The translations under genes were made by a program, and so were the position numbers. Below the pieces are notes generated by a model. The model made no database searches and was not told where the DNA came from. It saw nothing but the letters and a program-made list of their open reading frames with translations. Of a stretch of 54,870 nt of DNA, positions 36,894-46,567 are shown one piece after another. The DNA comes from an uncultured Nitrosomonas sp. (GTDB lineage Bacteria > Pseudomonadota > Gammaproteobacteria > Burkholderiales > Nitrosomonadaceae), in NCBI GenBank assembly GCA_902826115.1, contig CADEDO010000015.1, positions 1 to 54,870 on the forward strand, given 5' to 3'. How positions within the stretch are numbered: position 1 is the first letter of the stretch; the number at the start of each line of letters is the position of its first letter.

Positions 36894-37343
36894 TTATCGT
36901 GTTCCGCGCAGCGCGTCGGCCCAACAATTGGGTGTTTCAAATAAGCGCACTTGTTCTAATTGCAGGTGATTGCCGTAGCTATCCTGATAAGCTTCATCTA
37001 AAATGCCAAAAGCGATCAGCGCCAGGTTTTCTGCGGTTGGTTGAACATTCAGCACCACCGTTTTATGACCCTCGATGGATTGCAAAAATTGCAATACCTT
37101 TGTATCACCTGAATAGACTAGGAATGCATGATCCCATTGATCAACCAGCACAGATTTGGCAATACGCTTCACTTCTGAGAAATCCATGACCATGCCTTGC
37201 TCAGCAACGCCTTCGTCAGCGATAATGTTACCAGATAGTGTAATTTCAATCATGTAGCGATGGCCATGCAAATGGCGGCACTGGCTGTTATGTGTCGAAA
37301 TGCGATGGCCAGCATCAAATTCCAGTTTGCGTGTGATTAACAT
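36894..37343 (-). CDS. queD: 6-carboxytetrahydropterin synthase
   Basis: Second step of queuosine and 7-deazaguanine synthesis, converting dihydroneopterin triphosphate to 6-carboxytetrahydropterin. Seen: 149 residues from an ATG at 37343, the conserved MLITRKLEFDAGHRI start. Zinc ligands His13, His26 and His28 and the catalytic Cys22 lie in the motif CRHLHGHRYMIE. The conserved QWDHAFLVY and VQPTAENLA stretches follow. The frame extends 17 codons further upstream but without family support. It is divergent from the radical SAM gene with 45 bases between starts. Confidence 0.93.
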   Translation of the reverse strand: MLITRKLEFDAGHRISTHNSQCRHLHGHRYMIEITLSGNIIADEGVAEQGMVMDFSEVKRIAKSVLVDQWDHAFLVYSGDTKVLQFLQSIEGHKTVVLNVQPTAENLALIAFGILDEAYQDSYGNHLQLEQVRLFETPNCWADALRGTR

Positions 37344-37388
37344 ACGTACAATTTTAATAGCGCGAAATAAATAGGTGGAATTGTAACA

Positions 37389-38249
37389 TTGCAATCTAAC
37401 TCTGAACTATTGAATACGACGGACCATAGCCGGGATAGCGCTGGACTCACTTATGTTTACCCGGTGATCTCACGTCGCGCTGGCGGTGTTTCCATTGGCA
37501 TCAATCTCAATCCCAACAATGCATGCAACTGGCGATGCATTTATTGCCAGGTGCCCGATCTCAAGCGCGGTTCTGCGCCACGTATTGATTTGCACAAACT
37601 GGAAGCCGAGTTGCACTCTTTTCTGCAGGCACTGGTTCATGGCGACTTCATGCAAACCCATGTGCCCGTGGAAGCAAGAAAAATTCACGACATTGCTTTG
37701 TCCGGCAATGGCGAGCCGACCAGCGCAAAGGAATTCGAGTCCGTAATCGAGTTAATTGGAAATATCCTCAAGGATTTCAGCGCACTACAAGATTTAAAGC
37801 TGGTGCTGATAACCAATGGCAGCTTGATTCATCGACCAGCGGTACAAGCTGGATTGGAACGGATGGCACAGTTGAATGGCGAGGTTTGGTTCAAATTTGA
37901 CCGTGCACTCAGCGCAGAAAGACAACGCATCAACAACTCTCCCATCAGCCTGAAAAAAATACGCCATCATCTGCAAATCGTCACATCGCTGTGCCCTACC
38001 TGGTTACAAACCTGCCTATTTCAAATCAATGGCGAGCCGCCCGGCGAGCTGGAAACAGAAGCGTATCTCAAATTTATCCAGAGTCTGAAAGATGAAGGAT
38101 TACCGCTCAAAGGCGTGTTACTGTACGGCATCGCGCGCCCATCGCTACAACCCGAGGCTTATCAGCTCACCCCAGTCAGCGAGTCTTGGTTAACTGCACA
38201 CGGCGAGAAAATCAAAGCACTCGGGCTTGCAGTTAAAGTGAATCCCTAG
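37389..38249 (+). CDS. Radical SAM enzyme (COG0731-like)
   Basis: 286 residues. The iron-sulphur/SAM motif CxxxCxxC is CNWRCIYC (Cys46, 50, 53) preceded by GINLNPNNA. The segment IALSGNGEPTSAKEF is the GGEP-like SAM contact, and VLITNGSLI follows. It looks like the group related to wyosine-base synthetases (COG0731), common in proteobacteria with an unsettled role. It is not QueE despite lying beside queD. The TTG start at 37389 is supported by AGGTGG about 9 nt upstream. Confidence 0.82.
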   Translation: MQSNSELLNTTDHSRDSAGLTYVYPVISRRAGGVSIGINLNPNNACNWRCIYCQVPDLKRGSAPRIDLHKLEAELHSFLQALVHGDFMQTHVPVEARKIHDIALSGNGEPTSAKEFESVIELIGNILKDFSALQDLKLVLITNGSLIHRPAVQAGLERMAQLNGEVWFKFDRALSAERQRINNSPISLKKIRHHLQIVTSLCPTWLQTCLFQINGEPPGELETEAYLKFIQSLKDEGLPLKGVLLYGIARPSLQPEAYQLTPVSESWLTAHGEKIKALGLAVKVNP

Positions 38250-38620
38250 TCGTTTTTGTCAAATTTGCCAAGCAGTTTCCATAAAAACACAGATAAAGAA
38301 TTTTTATTGTCGCAAATTTACAACAAAGTGCATTTTATTGATATTTATCAACACTCATTCCTTATATAATTGATATTTATTGCATTTATTTTATGGCAAA
38401 TCAAGGAATCAAGCTTAAATCGAAATAACCACGAACAAAAGCATTCAATCTGAGCTTTAAGATAAATTCTTATCACTTATAATAGCAAGCGCAGATCATT
38501 TAATAAAAACAATGTCATACCCTTAATAAGGTTTTTATTGACTGAGAAAATGGCAGCCTTTTCTCAGTCGGCATAATTCCGCGCTATCTGTATTGGCATT
38601 CTTACAACAGGAGTTCCTTA
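38250..38620. other. Intergenic region with hairpin before the AlgE-like gene
   Basis: About 370 AT-rich bases without a supported gene. A perfect inverted repeat, GACTGAGAAAA (38540-38550) and TTTTCTCAGTC (38559-38569), lies about 50 bases before the next ATG and would form an 11-bp hairpin in the leader. It could be a terminator of an unseen transcript or an attenuator. Confidence 0.5.
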
Positions 38621-40333
38621 ATGAGTTCATCAGGCGACTTTGTTTTTTCAGTGAAATCTTTTACTGAATTAAAAGTGCACTTAGTAAAAAACTTGCAGCA
38701 GTTAATTAAACTCTGTTTGTGCTGTTTCGGCGTGATGTGCCTGGTTTTCCAGGCTCATGCAACCAACCCGGCGCCAGCCAACTCGGCCACCAGCTCCCCT
38801 GCTCCGGCACCAGCAGCAGCGGCACCGGCAGCTGAAAATAAAGCAGCCAGTGCTGCAATCTATGACAAATCCAAAGTACCGCCAGTCAGCGCCCCTTCGC
38901 GCCCGGGCTTGTTTCTGCTGCCTCCCACCGGCCCAGGCTATTATTCGCTTTGGGACATGGTCACAGGCAATAAGCGTGAAAAGCCACCGGTAGCGCCGTA
39001 TGCACCCTTCGCGCTGCTGACCACTCCTTCCTATGACATTGATTTTCGTTATCTGGATAATCCAGAACATGAAAAAGATATTTTTGATCCCGTCAAGAGA
39101 ATGCACTTGGGTAGTGATTGGTTGCTATCGTTTGGGGGTAATTTCTGGTATCGCTATATTCATGAAACCGATAGCCGTCTGAATGCTGCGGGCACTAATA
39201 ATGATTTCCATATGCTGCGTACAAGATTCCATGCGGATTTATGGTACCGGGATAAAGTGCGCTTATTTGCTGAAATGATCGATGCGCGTGCTTTCGGTTC
39301 TGAGTTGCCTCCACTGGTAACCGATAGAAACCATGCAGATATTTTGAATCTATTCACCGATCTTAAAGTGGCCAATGTTAACAATGGTCCTGTTTATCTT
39401 CGTGTCGGTCGTCAAGAATTGATGTATGGCTCACAACGCTTGATCTCTACGCTCGACTGGGTAAATACGCGCAGAACCTTCCAAGGTGTGAAAGCTTTCT
39501 GGCGTACCCCTGAGTGGGATTTGGATGCATTCTGGACGCGTCCGATGGTGATTGAGAAAGGTGATGTTGATAATTGGGATACGCAACAAAACTTTTTCGG
39601 TCTGTGGGCTACTCATAAACCAAAACCCGGACACTTAATCGATTTGTATTTCCTAAGTCTGGAAAACGACCGGAATATTGCGGCGGTCAATTTATCGCGC
39701 AACAATATTCTACAGGGCGATTCCCATGTACATACATTAGGTGGTCGTGTCGCTGGAAATTTTGACAATTTCCTGTATGAACTGGAAGGCATGTATCAAT
39801 TCGGGAAACGATCCAGCCAAGATGTTTCCGCATTCGCAGTCGCTACCGGTGTCGGTTATCGTTTACCCTTGCCGATGAATCCACAAGGTTGGATACGGTA
39901 TGATTTTGCTTCCGGCGATAGCAAATCCACTGATGGCAGAAGCAATACATTTAATCAGTTGTTCCCGTTTGGACATTACTATCTAGGGTTTCTGGACCGT
40001 GTGGGACGTCAGAACATGCATGACATCAATGCACAATTCACCTTGCATCCCATGCCATGGATGACCTTTATTACTCAGTACCACAGATTCTATCTGGCTA
40101 ATAATCGCGATTATCTGTACAACGCGGGGGGCTTGGCCACGCTGAGAGATGCTACTGGTCAATCAGGCAGTCATATCGGGGATGAAATTGATTTTCGTGT
40201 CAATTTTCACGTTAGCCGCCACCAGGACGTGCTGTTTGGATATTCAAAAATGTGGAGCGGCGAGTTCCTGAAAAAACAAGTACCAGGAATCTCTCCTGAC
40301 TTGATTTATGTTCAGTACAATATCCGCTTCTAG
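38621..40333 (+). CDS. Alginate-export-family (AlgE-like) outer-membrane protein
   Basis: 570 residues. A signal sequence (LIKLCLCCFGVMCLVFQAHA) ends near residue 47, followed by a Pro/Ala-rich low-complexity stretch. The rest is beta-barrel-like with alternating aromatic residues: YDIDFRYLDNPEHEKDIFD, LLSFGGNFWYRYIHETDSR, VYLRVGRQELMYGSQRLIST. It ends in IYVQYNIRF, with a terminal Phe as in outer-membrane proteins. Known: the alginate_exp family includes AlgE and many porin-like proteins not involved in alginate. No alginate genes are adjacent, so alginate export is not implied. ACAGGAG lies 7 nt before the ATG. A strong terminator follows. Confidence 0.85.
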   Translation: MSSSGDFVFSVKSFTELKVHLVKNLQQLIKLCLCCFGVMCLVFQAHATNPAPANSATSSPAPAPAAAAPAAENKAASAAIYDKSKVPPVSAPSRPGLFLLPPTGPGYYSLWDMVTGNKREKPPVAPYAPFALLTTPSYDIDFRYLDNPEHEKDIFDPVKRMHLGSDWLLSFGGNFWYRYIHETDSRLNAAGTNNDFHMLRTRFHADLWYRDKVRLFAEMIDARAFGSELPPLVTDRNHADILNLFTDLKVANVNNGPVYLRVGRQELMYGSQRLISTLDWVNTRRTFQGVKAFWRTPEWDLDAFWTRPMVIEKGDVDNWDTQQNFFGLWATHKPKPGHLIDLYFLSLENDRNIAAVNLSRNNILQGDSHVHTLGGRVAGNFDNFLYELEGMYQFGKRSSQDVSAFAVATGVGYRLPLPMNPQGWIRYDFASGDSKSTDGRSNTFNQLFPFGHYYLGFLDRVGRQNMHDINAQFTLHPMPWMTFITQYHRFYLANNRDYLYNAGGLATLRDATGQSGSHIGDEIDFRVNFHVSRHQDVLFGYSKMWSGEFLKKQVPGISPDLIYVQYNIRF

Positions 40334-40350
40334 CTCTACCCTGGTCTAGG

Positions 40351-40395
40351 AAAACAACAACGGCAGCTATTTGAAATAGCTGCCGTTGTTGTTTT
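40351..40395 (+). terminator. Strong rho-independent terminator
   Basis: A perfect 21-bp stem with a 3-nt loop (AAAACAACAACGGCAGCTAT and its complement ATAGCTGCCGTTGTTGTTTT). The T run at the end of the stem and the A run at its start let it work in both directions. It ends the AlgE-like gene and shields the MITE that follows. Confidence 0.9.
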
Positions 40396-40397
40396 AG

Positions 40398-40540
40398 GGA
40401 AGAGCTGATTAATTGACTGCACGAGCGAACTGCTTCGTTGCGCGGTACTCACTCCCTCGCCTATCAGATTGATATGTCTCGGTTGTTGCGTTCCGTGCGC
40501 CTCGCCCTTCATCACGTTCGTTGAATTAATCAGCGCTTCC
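40398..40540. mobile_element. Candidate MITE, 143 bp
   Basis: Terminal inverted repeats GGAAGAGCTGATTAATTGA (40398-40416) and, at the right end, the complement of GGAAGCGCTGATTAATTCA (40522-40540), with 17 of 19 positions matching. TAG flanks both ends (40395-40397 and 40541-40543), which fits a 3-bp target duplication. The inside has no coding frame. This is the profile of a non-autonomous element moved by a transposase elsewhere, perhaps IS5-like by its ends. It lies between two convergent genes. Confidence 0.65.
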
Positions 40541-40594
40541 TAGCAACTCGTGTCAAGTTTTCAGTCACTCAACAGTGAATCACCGCTCCAGCAA

Positions 40595-41494
40595 TTAGTT
40601 CAAAATAAAATCCCGTACGATTTGTATCTGTTGATCATCCATGATCATCGGAGCATGCCCCACGCCGGGTAGCTCGACCACCTTCGCTTTCGCACCGCGC
40701 GCTTGCATCTGTGCAGCCGTTTCTATCGTTAGCACATCCGACTGCATTCCTCGTAAAACCAAGGTTGGCACCTTTAACTGATCCCATTGCTCCCATAAAT
40801 AGATATCCTGGATTTCATGTTCTTTAAAGCTGATGGCAATCCTTGGATCATAGCGAAAACCATAAGATCCATCTTCATACTGATGCGCACTATGAATAGC
40901 CATATGATTCCACTGCTCTTCGGTCAAGGGGCCAAATGATACGGAGATCGCCTTCATATAATTCTTAAATGCTTCAAAGCTATCAAAACGTGGATCCTTA
41001 CCTACATAATCTGCGATTCTCCTCAGCGCAACGGCAGGAATTAATGGACCAATATCACTTAATACCAGTTTTTTGATGGGAACCAGCACATTCGGCTGAA
41101 TGGCCAAAATCATACCTATCAACCCTCCCATAGAAATGCCCACCCATTCCAGCGTAATGCCCTTATCGTATTGAGATTGAATATGCGCGACCAAAGACAT
41201 GGCATCGGAAAGATACAGTGGATAGTAATCATAATCATGCGCATGTTCCAACCAGTCACTTTGGCCACGCCCCACCACATCGACACAAATCACTCTGCAA
41301 TCGGATTCAAGCACTCTTGCCAGGTAATCGAAATCTCGGCAGTTGCGCGTCAATCCATGCACACATATCACCACATGCGGGTTTTGTGGATCGCCCCAAT
41401 CGGTATACGCAATATAATGGGGTTCTTTTTTCTGACCATCGCCAGATTGTGTGGGCACAAGCAATCGTTTTACGGGTATTTTCATAGATGTCAT
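40595..41494 (-). CDS. Alpha/beta hydrolase
   Basis: 299 residues. The oxyanion motif is VVICVHGLTRN. The nucleophile elbow is VGISMGGLIGM (Ser about residue 141), and the catalytic His lies in VELPGVGHAPMIM. The acid residue is probably Asp in RGMQSDVLT. No signal peptide, so cytoplasmic. The family covers esterases, lipases and C-C hydrolases; no substrate can be assigned. It stands alone, converging on the AlgE-like gene. Confidence 0.88.
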   Translation of the reverse strand: MTSMKIPVKRLLVPTQSGDGQKKEPHYIAYTDWGDPQNPHVVICVHGLTRNCRDFDYLARVLESDCRVICVDVVGRGQSDWLEHAHDYDYYPLYLSDAMSLVAHIQSQYDKGITLEWVGISMGGLIGMILAIQPNVLVPIKKLVLSDIGPLIPAVALRRIADYVGKDPRFDSFEAFKNYMKAISVSFGPLTEEQWNHMAIHSAHQYEDGSYGFRYDPRIAISFKEHEIQDIYLWEQWDQLKVPTLVLRGMQSDVLTIETAAQMQARGAKAKVVELPGVGHAPMIMDDQQIQIVRDFILN

Positions 41495-41867
41495 TTACTT
41501 GTTATTTCAATTGAATGTTCATTGAATTCAAATTATTGCTGGTGATTACCAGTAGTCATCACCCATTAATCACCTCAATTCGAGAATAACCAATAGCAAA
41601 CCAGCAATATATACATATGTTCTTTATCTGTTTGAGGCTTCATTGGAAGAAACAAATGATACATTAACACTACGACCTGTTGATTTTTTTGCGTATGCGC
41701 TTTGTTGCATGATCTACACATCGAATTTCATGCAATTAAACTGCTGAACCAATTAAATCTTGCTTGTCGAACCAATCGCATGTCAGAATTTTTAATTTTT
41801 TAATTCGATGATCATTTGAAATGAGCCCATCAATCCATCAACGCCATCCGTCGAATGGAAATAAAAT
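41495..41867. other. AT-rich intergenic region
   Basis: About 370 bases between divergent genes (hydrolase and LpxK-like). No supported coding frame, repeat or promoter box was found. Confidence 0.4.
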
Positions 41868-42893
41868 ATGAAACTGTCAGAGCTTTATTGGCATCGTATT
41901 ACCCCATTACACTTTGTCTTGTGGCCACTGAGTGTCGTCTATGGACTTTTTCTCGCTTTACAAAAATTATGCTATTGGCTGGATATCCTGCCTTCTGCCA
42001 AGTTACCGGTTCCTCTGATCGTAGTGGATAGTATCAGCATAGAAGACGGCGGCAAGACGCCGTTCACTTCCTGGCTGGTTGATACTTTACTGGCACAAGG
42101 TTATCAGCCTAGCATCATCACCCGTGACAATCCGGACAACCCTGGATTGCCTGTCGCTGTCACCATGTCCAGCGATCCTAATCTTGTCGGTGGAAAAACA
42201 TTTTTACTCGCCCAGCGCTGTGGCAAAAGTTGCCCGGTATGGACTGGCAGTGATCGAACTGCGGTCGCTCAGGCGCTGCTGAAGGCACATCCAGCCTGCA
42301 ATGTGATTATATGCCCGGATGGTCTGCACTATCGTCGGCTTGAACGTGATATTGAGATCCTAGTGGTTGATTTTAGCGAACAGAGCTTCGGCAATGGATT
42401 AGTCTTACCTGCCGGCCCTTTGCGGACAACCCTCAAGCATTTGAACAAGACCGATATCATTGTCACGCATGGAAAACCCAATCATCCCGTTAACATGGAC
42501 CAGTGGAGCAAAACCTATCCTATGAAACTGGTCAATGAAATGGCTTACAAACTGCTTGATCCAGAAGACCATCAACTGGTCATGAACTTCAGCAATACTA
42601 GGTTACATGCCATTGCAGATGGTGATAATGCTGGCTGGTTCTTTGAGTTTATCCAGAAAACAGGCTTAAATGCAGAGTTTCATTCGTTCGGGGAGAATCA
42701 TCGATTCGTTCAACAGGATATTCACTTCCCTGCCACAGATATCATTCTGATGCCCGAGGAAAATGCATTGCAGTGCCTTGATTTTGCCAAGGATACTTTG
42801 TGGGCGGTCCCTAAAGAAGCCTGGATTATTCATAGTGAACTCCAGGCTATCTTGCTCAAAAAACTGAGAGACAGGTTGAACTCAAAAACTTGA
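41868..42893 (+). CDS. LpxK-like protein with altered kinase motifs
   Basis: 341 residues. It resembles tetraacyldisaccharide 4'-kinase (LpxK, lipid A synthesis) along its length: N-terminal membrane-association helix FVLWPLSVVYGLFLALQKLC, then the P-loop region, PDGLHYRRLERDIEILVVD (150-168) and FGNGLVLPAGPLRTTLKHLN. Key differences: where the kinase has VGNxxxGGxGKTP, this has VDSISIEDGGKTP (53-65), so the double Gly is Glu-Asp; the usual SRGYGG is TRDNPD; and DDGLQH is PDGLH. Kinase activity is therefore doubtful. It may be an LpxK paralogue with a changed role or a decaying copy. No msbA or other lipid A genes are adjacent. Confidence 0.7.
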   Translation: MKLSELYWHRITPLHFVLWPLSVVYGLFLALQKLCYWLDILPSAKLPVPLIVVDSISIEDGGKTPFTSWLVDTLLAQGYQPSIITRDNPDNPGLPVAVTMSSDPNLVGGKTFLLAQRCGKSCPVWTGSDRTAVAQALLKAHPACNVIICPDGLHYRRLERDIEILVVDFSEQSFGNGLVLPAGPLRTTLKHLNKTDIIVTHGKPNHPVNMDQWSKTYPMKLVNEMAYKLLDPEDHQLVMNFSNTRLHAIADGDNAGWFFEFIQKTGLNAEFHSFGENHRFVQQDIHFPATDIILMPEENALQCLDFAKDTLWAVPKEAWIIHSELQAILLKKLRDRLNSKT

Positions 42894-42900
42894 TGATCAA

Positions 42901-44232
42901 CTACAACACATATCGCGCCAGATCCTCGCTTTGCGATAAATCCTTGAGGCGGCCATCCACATAGGCTGCATCGATCACAATGGTTTCGCCACTGTGCTTG
43001 GGCGCATGATAGGAAACTTCTTCCAGCAGCTTTTCCATCACCGTATGTAGGCGTCTGGCGCCAATATTCTCAGTCCTGCTGTTCACAGAGTACGCGATCT
43101 CCGCCAGGCGTTGAATTGCATCGGTGGAAAAATGCAACTGTATGCCTTCCGTTGCCAATAGCGCCTCATATTGCCGGGTGAGGCATGCGTCGGTGTTGGT
43201 GAGAATTTGCTCAAAATCACTGACACTGAGGCTGGCCAATTCAACACGAATAGGGAAACGTCCTTGCAATTCCGGAATCAGATCGGAGGGCTTGGACATA
43301 TGGAATGCGCCGCTGGCAACAAACAGGATATGGTCTGTTTTGATCATGCCATATTTGGTTGAAACCGTTGTACCCTCGACCAAAGGCAGCAAATCCCGCT
43401 GCACACCCTGGCGCGAAACATCGCCGCCCGAATTGCCAGCACGACTGGCGATTTTATCGATCTCATCCAAAAACACGATGCCATTTTGCTCGACATTCTG
43501 TATGGCATTGAGCTTCAGTTCTTCATCATTGACCATTTTGGAAGCTTCTTCTTCCAGGAGCATCGCTTTGGCTTCGCGTATTGTCAGCTTGCGTGTTTTC
43601 TTTTTATCCCCTCCCATATTCTGAAACATACCCTGAATCTGGGAAGTCAGGTCCTCCATTCCTGGCGGTGCAAAGATTTCCATATTGGCGCGCGGAGCCG
43701 TCACTTCGATTTCGATTTCCTTGTCATCCAATTCACCTTCACGCAATTTCTTGCGAAATTTTTGCCGCGTCGTGTTATCGCGCTCTTCGGCACCGAGATG
43801 GGAATCAAAGTCTCTGGCTACCGGCAAAAGTGCATCCAGAATGCGATCCTCTGCACGATCTTCCGCCAGCGGTTGCTTTTTTCTGGTTTCTCTTTCCCGG
43901 GATTCTTTAATGGCTGTTTCAACCAGATCACGAATAATTGAGTCGACATCGCGCCCAACATAACCGACTTCGGTAAATTTAGTCGCTTCAATCTTTATAA
44001 AGGGAGCATTGGCCAGTTTTGCCAGACGCCGGGCGATTTCCGTCTTACCGACGCCGGTAGGGCCGATCATCAGGATATTTTTAGGCGTAATCTCCTGGCG
44101 CAATGGATCAGCAACCTGCTGCCGGCGCCAGCGATTTCTCAGTGCAATGGCCACAGCGCGTTTGGCTGAGTCCTGTCCGATAATATGCTTGTCCAGTTCA
44201 TGGACAATTTCCTGTGGAGTCATTTGAGACAT
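42901..44232 (-). CDS. hslU: HslU ATPase of the HslUV protease
   Basis: AAA+ unfoldase that feeds substrates to the HslV peptidase. Seen: 443 residues, the usual length. N-terminal [17 protein letters not shown], Walker A GPTGVGKT (57-64), Walker [14 protein letters not shown], and the C-terminal sensor 2 region [19 protein letters not shown]. The C-terminal tail SEDLARYVL is the conserved HslV-docking end. It follows hslV after about 120 bases. It converges on the LpxK-like gene with 7 bases between stops. Confidence 0.97.
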   Translation of the reverse strand: MSQMTPQEIVHELDKHIIGQDSAKRAVAIALRNRWRRQQVADPLRQEITPKNILMIGPTGVGKTEIARRLAKLANAPFIKIEATKFTEVGYVGRDVDSIIRDLVETAIKESRERETRKKQPLAEDRAEDRILDALLPVARDFDSHLGAEERDNTTRQKFRKKLREGELDDKEIEIEVTAPRANMEIFAPPGMEDLTSQIQGMFQNMGGDKKKTRKLTIREAKAMLLEEEASKMVNDEELKLNAIQNVEQNGIVFLDEIDKIASRAGNSGGDVSRQGVQRDLLPLVEGTTVSTKYGMIKTDHILFVASGAFHMSKPSDLIPELQGRFPIRVELASLSVSDFEQILTNTDACLTRQYEALLATEGIQLHFSTDAIQRLAEIAYSVNSRTENIGARRLHTVMEKLLEEVSYHAPKHSGETIVIDAAYVDGRLKDLSQSEDLARYVL

Positions 44233-44355
44233 AATTTTAAATTCTGTAATATGAGTAAGGTCAACAGGATACTAAACTGACCAGTGGCTAGGTCAGTAGA
44301 CTGCCTGTCTTCTGTCTTTGTTAAAAAATTTTCTTGATGAGTTGATAGGCATGGT

Positions 44356-44877
44356 CTAGTCAATGGATTCAATGACGTGATCCTGATTGGTATAAATACA
44401 GATATCACCGGCTATGGTGAGTGCTTTTTTCACAATTTCTTTAGGCGACAGATCAGTATTTTCCAACAGCGCACGCGCTGCGGCCTGTGCATATGAGCCG
44501 CCACTGCCAATTGCAGCAATACCTTGCTCGGGTTCGATCACATCGCCAGCGCCAGTTATAATCAGTGTGGCATCTTCGTTGGCAACCACCAACATGGCTT
44601 CCAGTCTGCGCAGAATACGATCGGTGCGCCAATCTTTGGCCAATTCAACGGCTGCACGCATGATATGCCCCTGATGAGCTTCCAATTTACCTTCAAATCG
44701 TTCAAACAGCGTAAAAGCATCGGCAGTACCGCCTGCGAATCCCGCCAGTATTTTGTCATGATAGAGTCTGCGAACTTTGCGGGCACTTGATTTGGCCACC
44801 ACAGCGCCGAGCGTCACTTGACCATCACCACCGAGTGCAACTTGACGACCGCGCCTTACTGAAACAATTGTTGTCAT
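44356..44877 (-). CDS. hslV: HslV peptidase of the HslUV protease
   Basis: Proteasome-like threonine peptidase. Seen: 173 residues, the usual length. The catalytic Thr is at the start of the processed chain ([20 protein letters not shown]). Conserved [14 protein letters not shown] and the DICIYTNQ end follow. It lies upstream of hslU and downstream of xerC on the same strand, the standard betaproteobacterial order. Confidence 0.97.
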   Translation of the reverse strand: MTTIVSVRRGRQVALGGDGQVTLGAVVAKSSARKVRRLYHDKILAGFAGGTADAFTLFERFEGKLEAHQGHIMRAAVELAKDWRTDRILRRLEAMLVVANEDATLIITGAGDVIEPEQGIAAIGSGGSYAQAAARALLENTDLSPKEIVKKALTIAGDICIYTNQDHVIESID

Positions 44878-44965
44878 GAAATTAACTTAATTCGTTACAA
44901 AATTTTATTATACCGTATAAAACATTGCCGACTCGGTTAGACGGTTAGAAAGAATGAGCACCCGA

Positions 44966-45859
44966 TTAGCTTCTTTTTTTTGCACGCGGATGGGCCGTAT
45001 CATAAACCTTGGTGAGATGCTGAAAATCCAGGTGGGTATAGACCTGCGTGGAAGTAATGTGAGCATGCCCCAGCATTTCTTGCACAGCGCGCAAATCACC
45101 ACTCGATTGCAACAAATGAGAAGCAAAAGAATGCCGCAAAATATGCGGATGCACATTTTGATGAATGCCTTGCAATCGGCCTCTACGCTTCAGGCGATGG
45201 CTGATGGTGCGAACACTGATCGCTTCACCCCGGTGCGACAAAAACAAAGTAGCCACTCCCGGCCTAATCATCTGAGGACGTATCTCAAGCCAGGCATGCA
45301 GCGCTTTCAGTGCGAAATCCCCGATGGGAACAATGCGTGTTTTCCCTCCTTTACCTGTCACTCGTATCGTGCCTTCGGAGAAGCTGATATTCGAGGGCTC
45401 AAGCTGCGCCAGTTCTGCCAATCGCAAACCGGAAGAATAGAATAGCTCGAACATGGCGCTGTCACGTATGGTTAGCATGTCATTGGCCGGAAAGGTTAGT
45501 AGCCGCACGGCTTCATCAGGAGAGAGCGCATTGGGCAGTTTATGCGTTGACTTGGGAACACGCAAACCAATACAAGGATTGTGCTGATAGCGATAATCGC
45601 GTATCAAATATCGATAAAAACTACGCCAAGTCGACAACATTCTGGCCAAGCTTCTGCCAGAAAGCCCTTTGCCATGCAATTGAGCGATCACTTGGCGAAC
45701 ATTCGGTGCCTGCACTTGCTCCAAATTGTCTGTATTCAAATGCTTCAACAGAACACGAATATCACGCGCATAGCTTTGACCGGTGAGTGGCGATAAACGC
45801 CGCTCATGCGTCAAATGATGAATAAATGCCGCCGCTAGCGTTTCAGGTTGATTGCTCAT
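44966..45859 (-). CDS. xerC: Tyrosine recombinase XerC
   Basis: Acts with XerD at dif to resolve chromosome dimers. Seen: 297 residues, the usual length. N-terminal SAM-like domain (LTGQSYARDIRVLLKHLN), then the catalytic domain with Arg in YSSGLRLAELAQL, HILRHSFASHLL, LGHAHITSTQVYTHLDF and the Tyr nucleophile there. It shares a 17-nt overlap with the DUF484 gene upstream and is followed by hslV, a common arrangement. Confidence 0.95.
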   Translation of the reverse strand: MSNQPETLAAAFIHHLTHERRLSPLTGQSYARDIRVLLKHLNTDNLEQVQAPNVRQVIAQLHGKGLSGRSLARMLSTWRSFYRYLIRDYRYQHNPCIGLRVPKSTHKLPNALSPDEAVRLLTFPANDMLTIRDSAMFELFYSSGLRLAELAQLEPSNISFSEGTIRVTGKGGKTRIVPIGDFALKALHAWLEIRPQMIRPGVATLFLSHRGEAISVRTISHRLKRRGRLQGIHQNVHPHILRHSFASHLLQSSGDLRAVQEMLGHAHITSTQVYTHLDFQHLTKVYDTAHPRAKKRS

Positions 45860-46553
45860 TCGATTCGTGATCTTGAGCCGCTTCGCTACTGACCGTTTCT
45901 ACGCCATCATAACGGGCAATAGTGGTCGATACCAACTCACCCAATCGTTTCAAATGCAGTGTTCCCATTTCCGGATAAAATCTTTCAGCATCAGGGCTTC
46001 CCAAAATCAGCAAACCAATCGTTTTGGTTGTTTTGAGTGGAATCATGGAAAAAGAATTGAGGTACTCGGCACCTTCACCAAACCATTGCTTGATTTCATC
46101 GGCAACATGATTGCCACAATAAGGCTGTGACAAGCTCTCGGCTATGACGTGAACATCCATGCTAGTGGGCGTTAATTCAGGATAATCTTTGTCACAACAA
46201 GCAATATCCCAAAATCGCAAAGCAATCATAGGCACCACAAAATCTTCGCGTAAGCTGAAATTCAAAGCGACCAGAAACTCATCCATATTGGAGACAGAGA
46301 TCAGTGCAATCGCCAGGCGGTGCATTTTTTCACCGATCGCATCATTTTCTTCACCGAAACTGATCAGTTCGAGCAACCTGTCCTGCAATACGCGATTTCT
46401 TTCCCTTAATGAAATCACTTGCCGCTCATTGATGGAAATGACTCTGTCATCATATTGGTTGGGTATCTGAATGTCCGCCAATAAATCGGCATATTCATTG
46501 AAGAATTGTGGGTGATCCTGTAAATACTGGGCAACATCTTCCGGTTTCATCAT
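45843..46553 (-). CDS. DUF484 family protein
   Basis: 236 residues with the DUF484 signature: MMKPEDVAQYLQDHPQFFNE at the start, then VISLRERNRVLQDRLLELIS. The C-terminal part is a GAF-like domain. Known: DUF484 genes accompany xerC in many proteobacteria; the function is not established. It sits between dapF and xerC with a 17-nt overlap to the latter. Confidence 0.9.
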   Translation of the reverse strand: MMKPEDVAQYLQDHPQFFNEYADLLADIQIPNQYDDRVISINERQVISLRERNRVLQDRLLELISFGEENDAIGEKMHRLAIALISVSNMDEFLVALNFSLREDFVVPMIALRFWDIACCDKDYPELTPTSMDVHVIAESLSQPYCGNHVADEIKQWFGEGAEYLNSFSMIPLKTTKTIGLLILGSPDAERFYPEMGTLHLKRLGELVSTTIARYDGVETVSSEAAQDHESNEQST

Positions 46554-46567
46554 GCTTCCTTGGTTAA

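Noticed and set aside
37389..38249. Radical SAM gene as queE next to queD
   Set aside because: Its length and motifs fit the COG0731 group, and it lacks the short QueE layout. Adjacency to queD alone is not enough.
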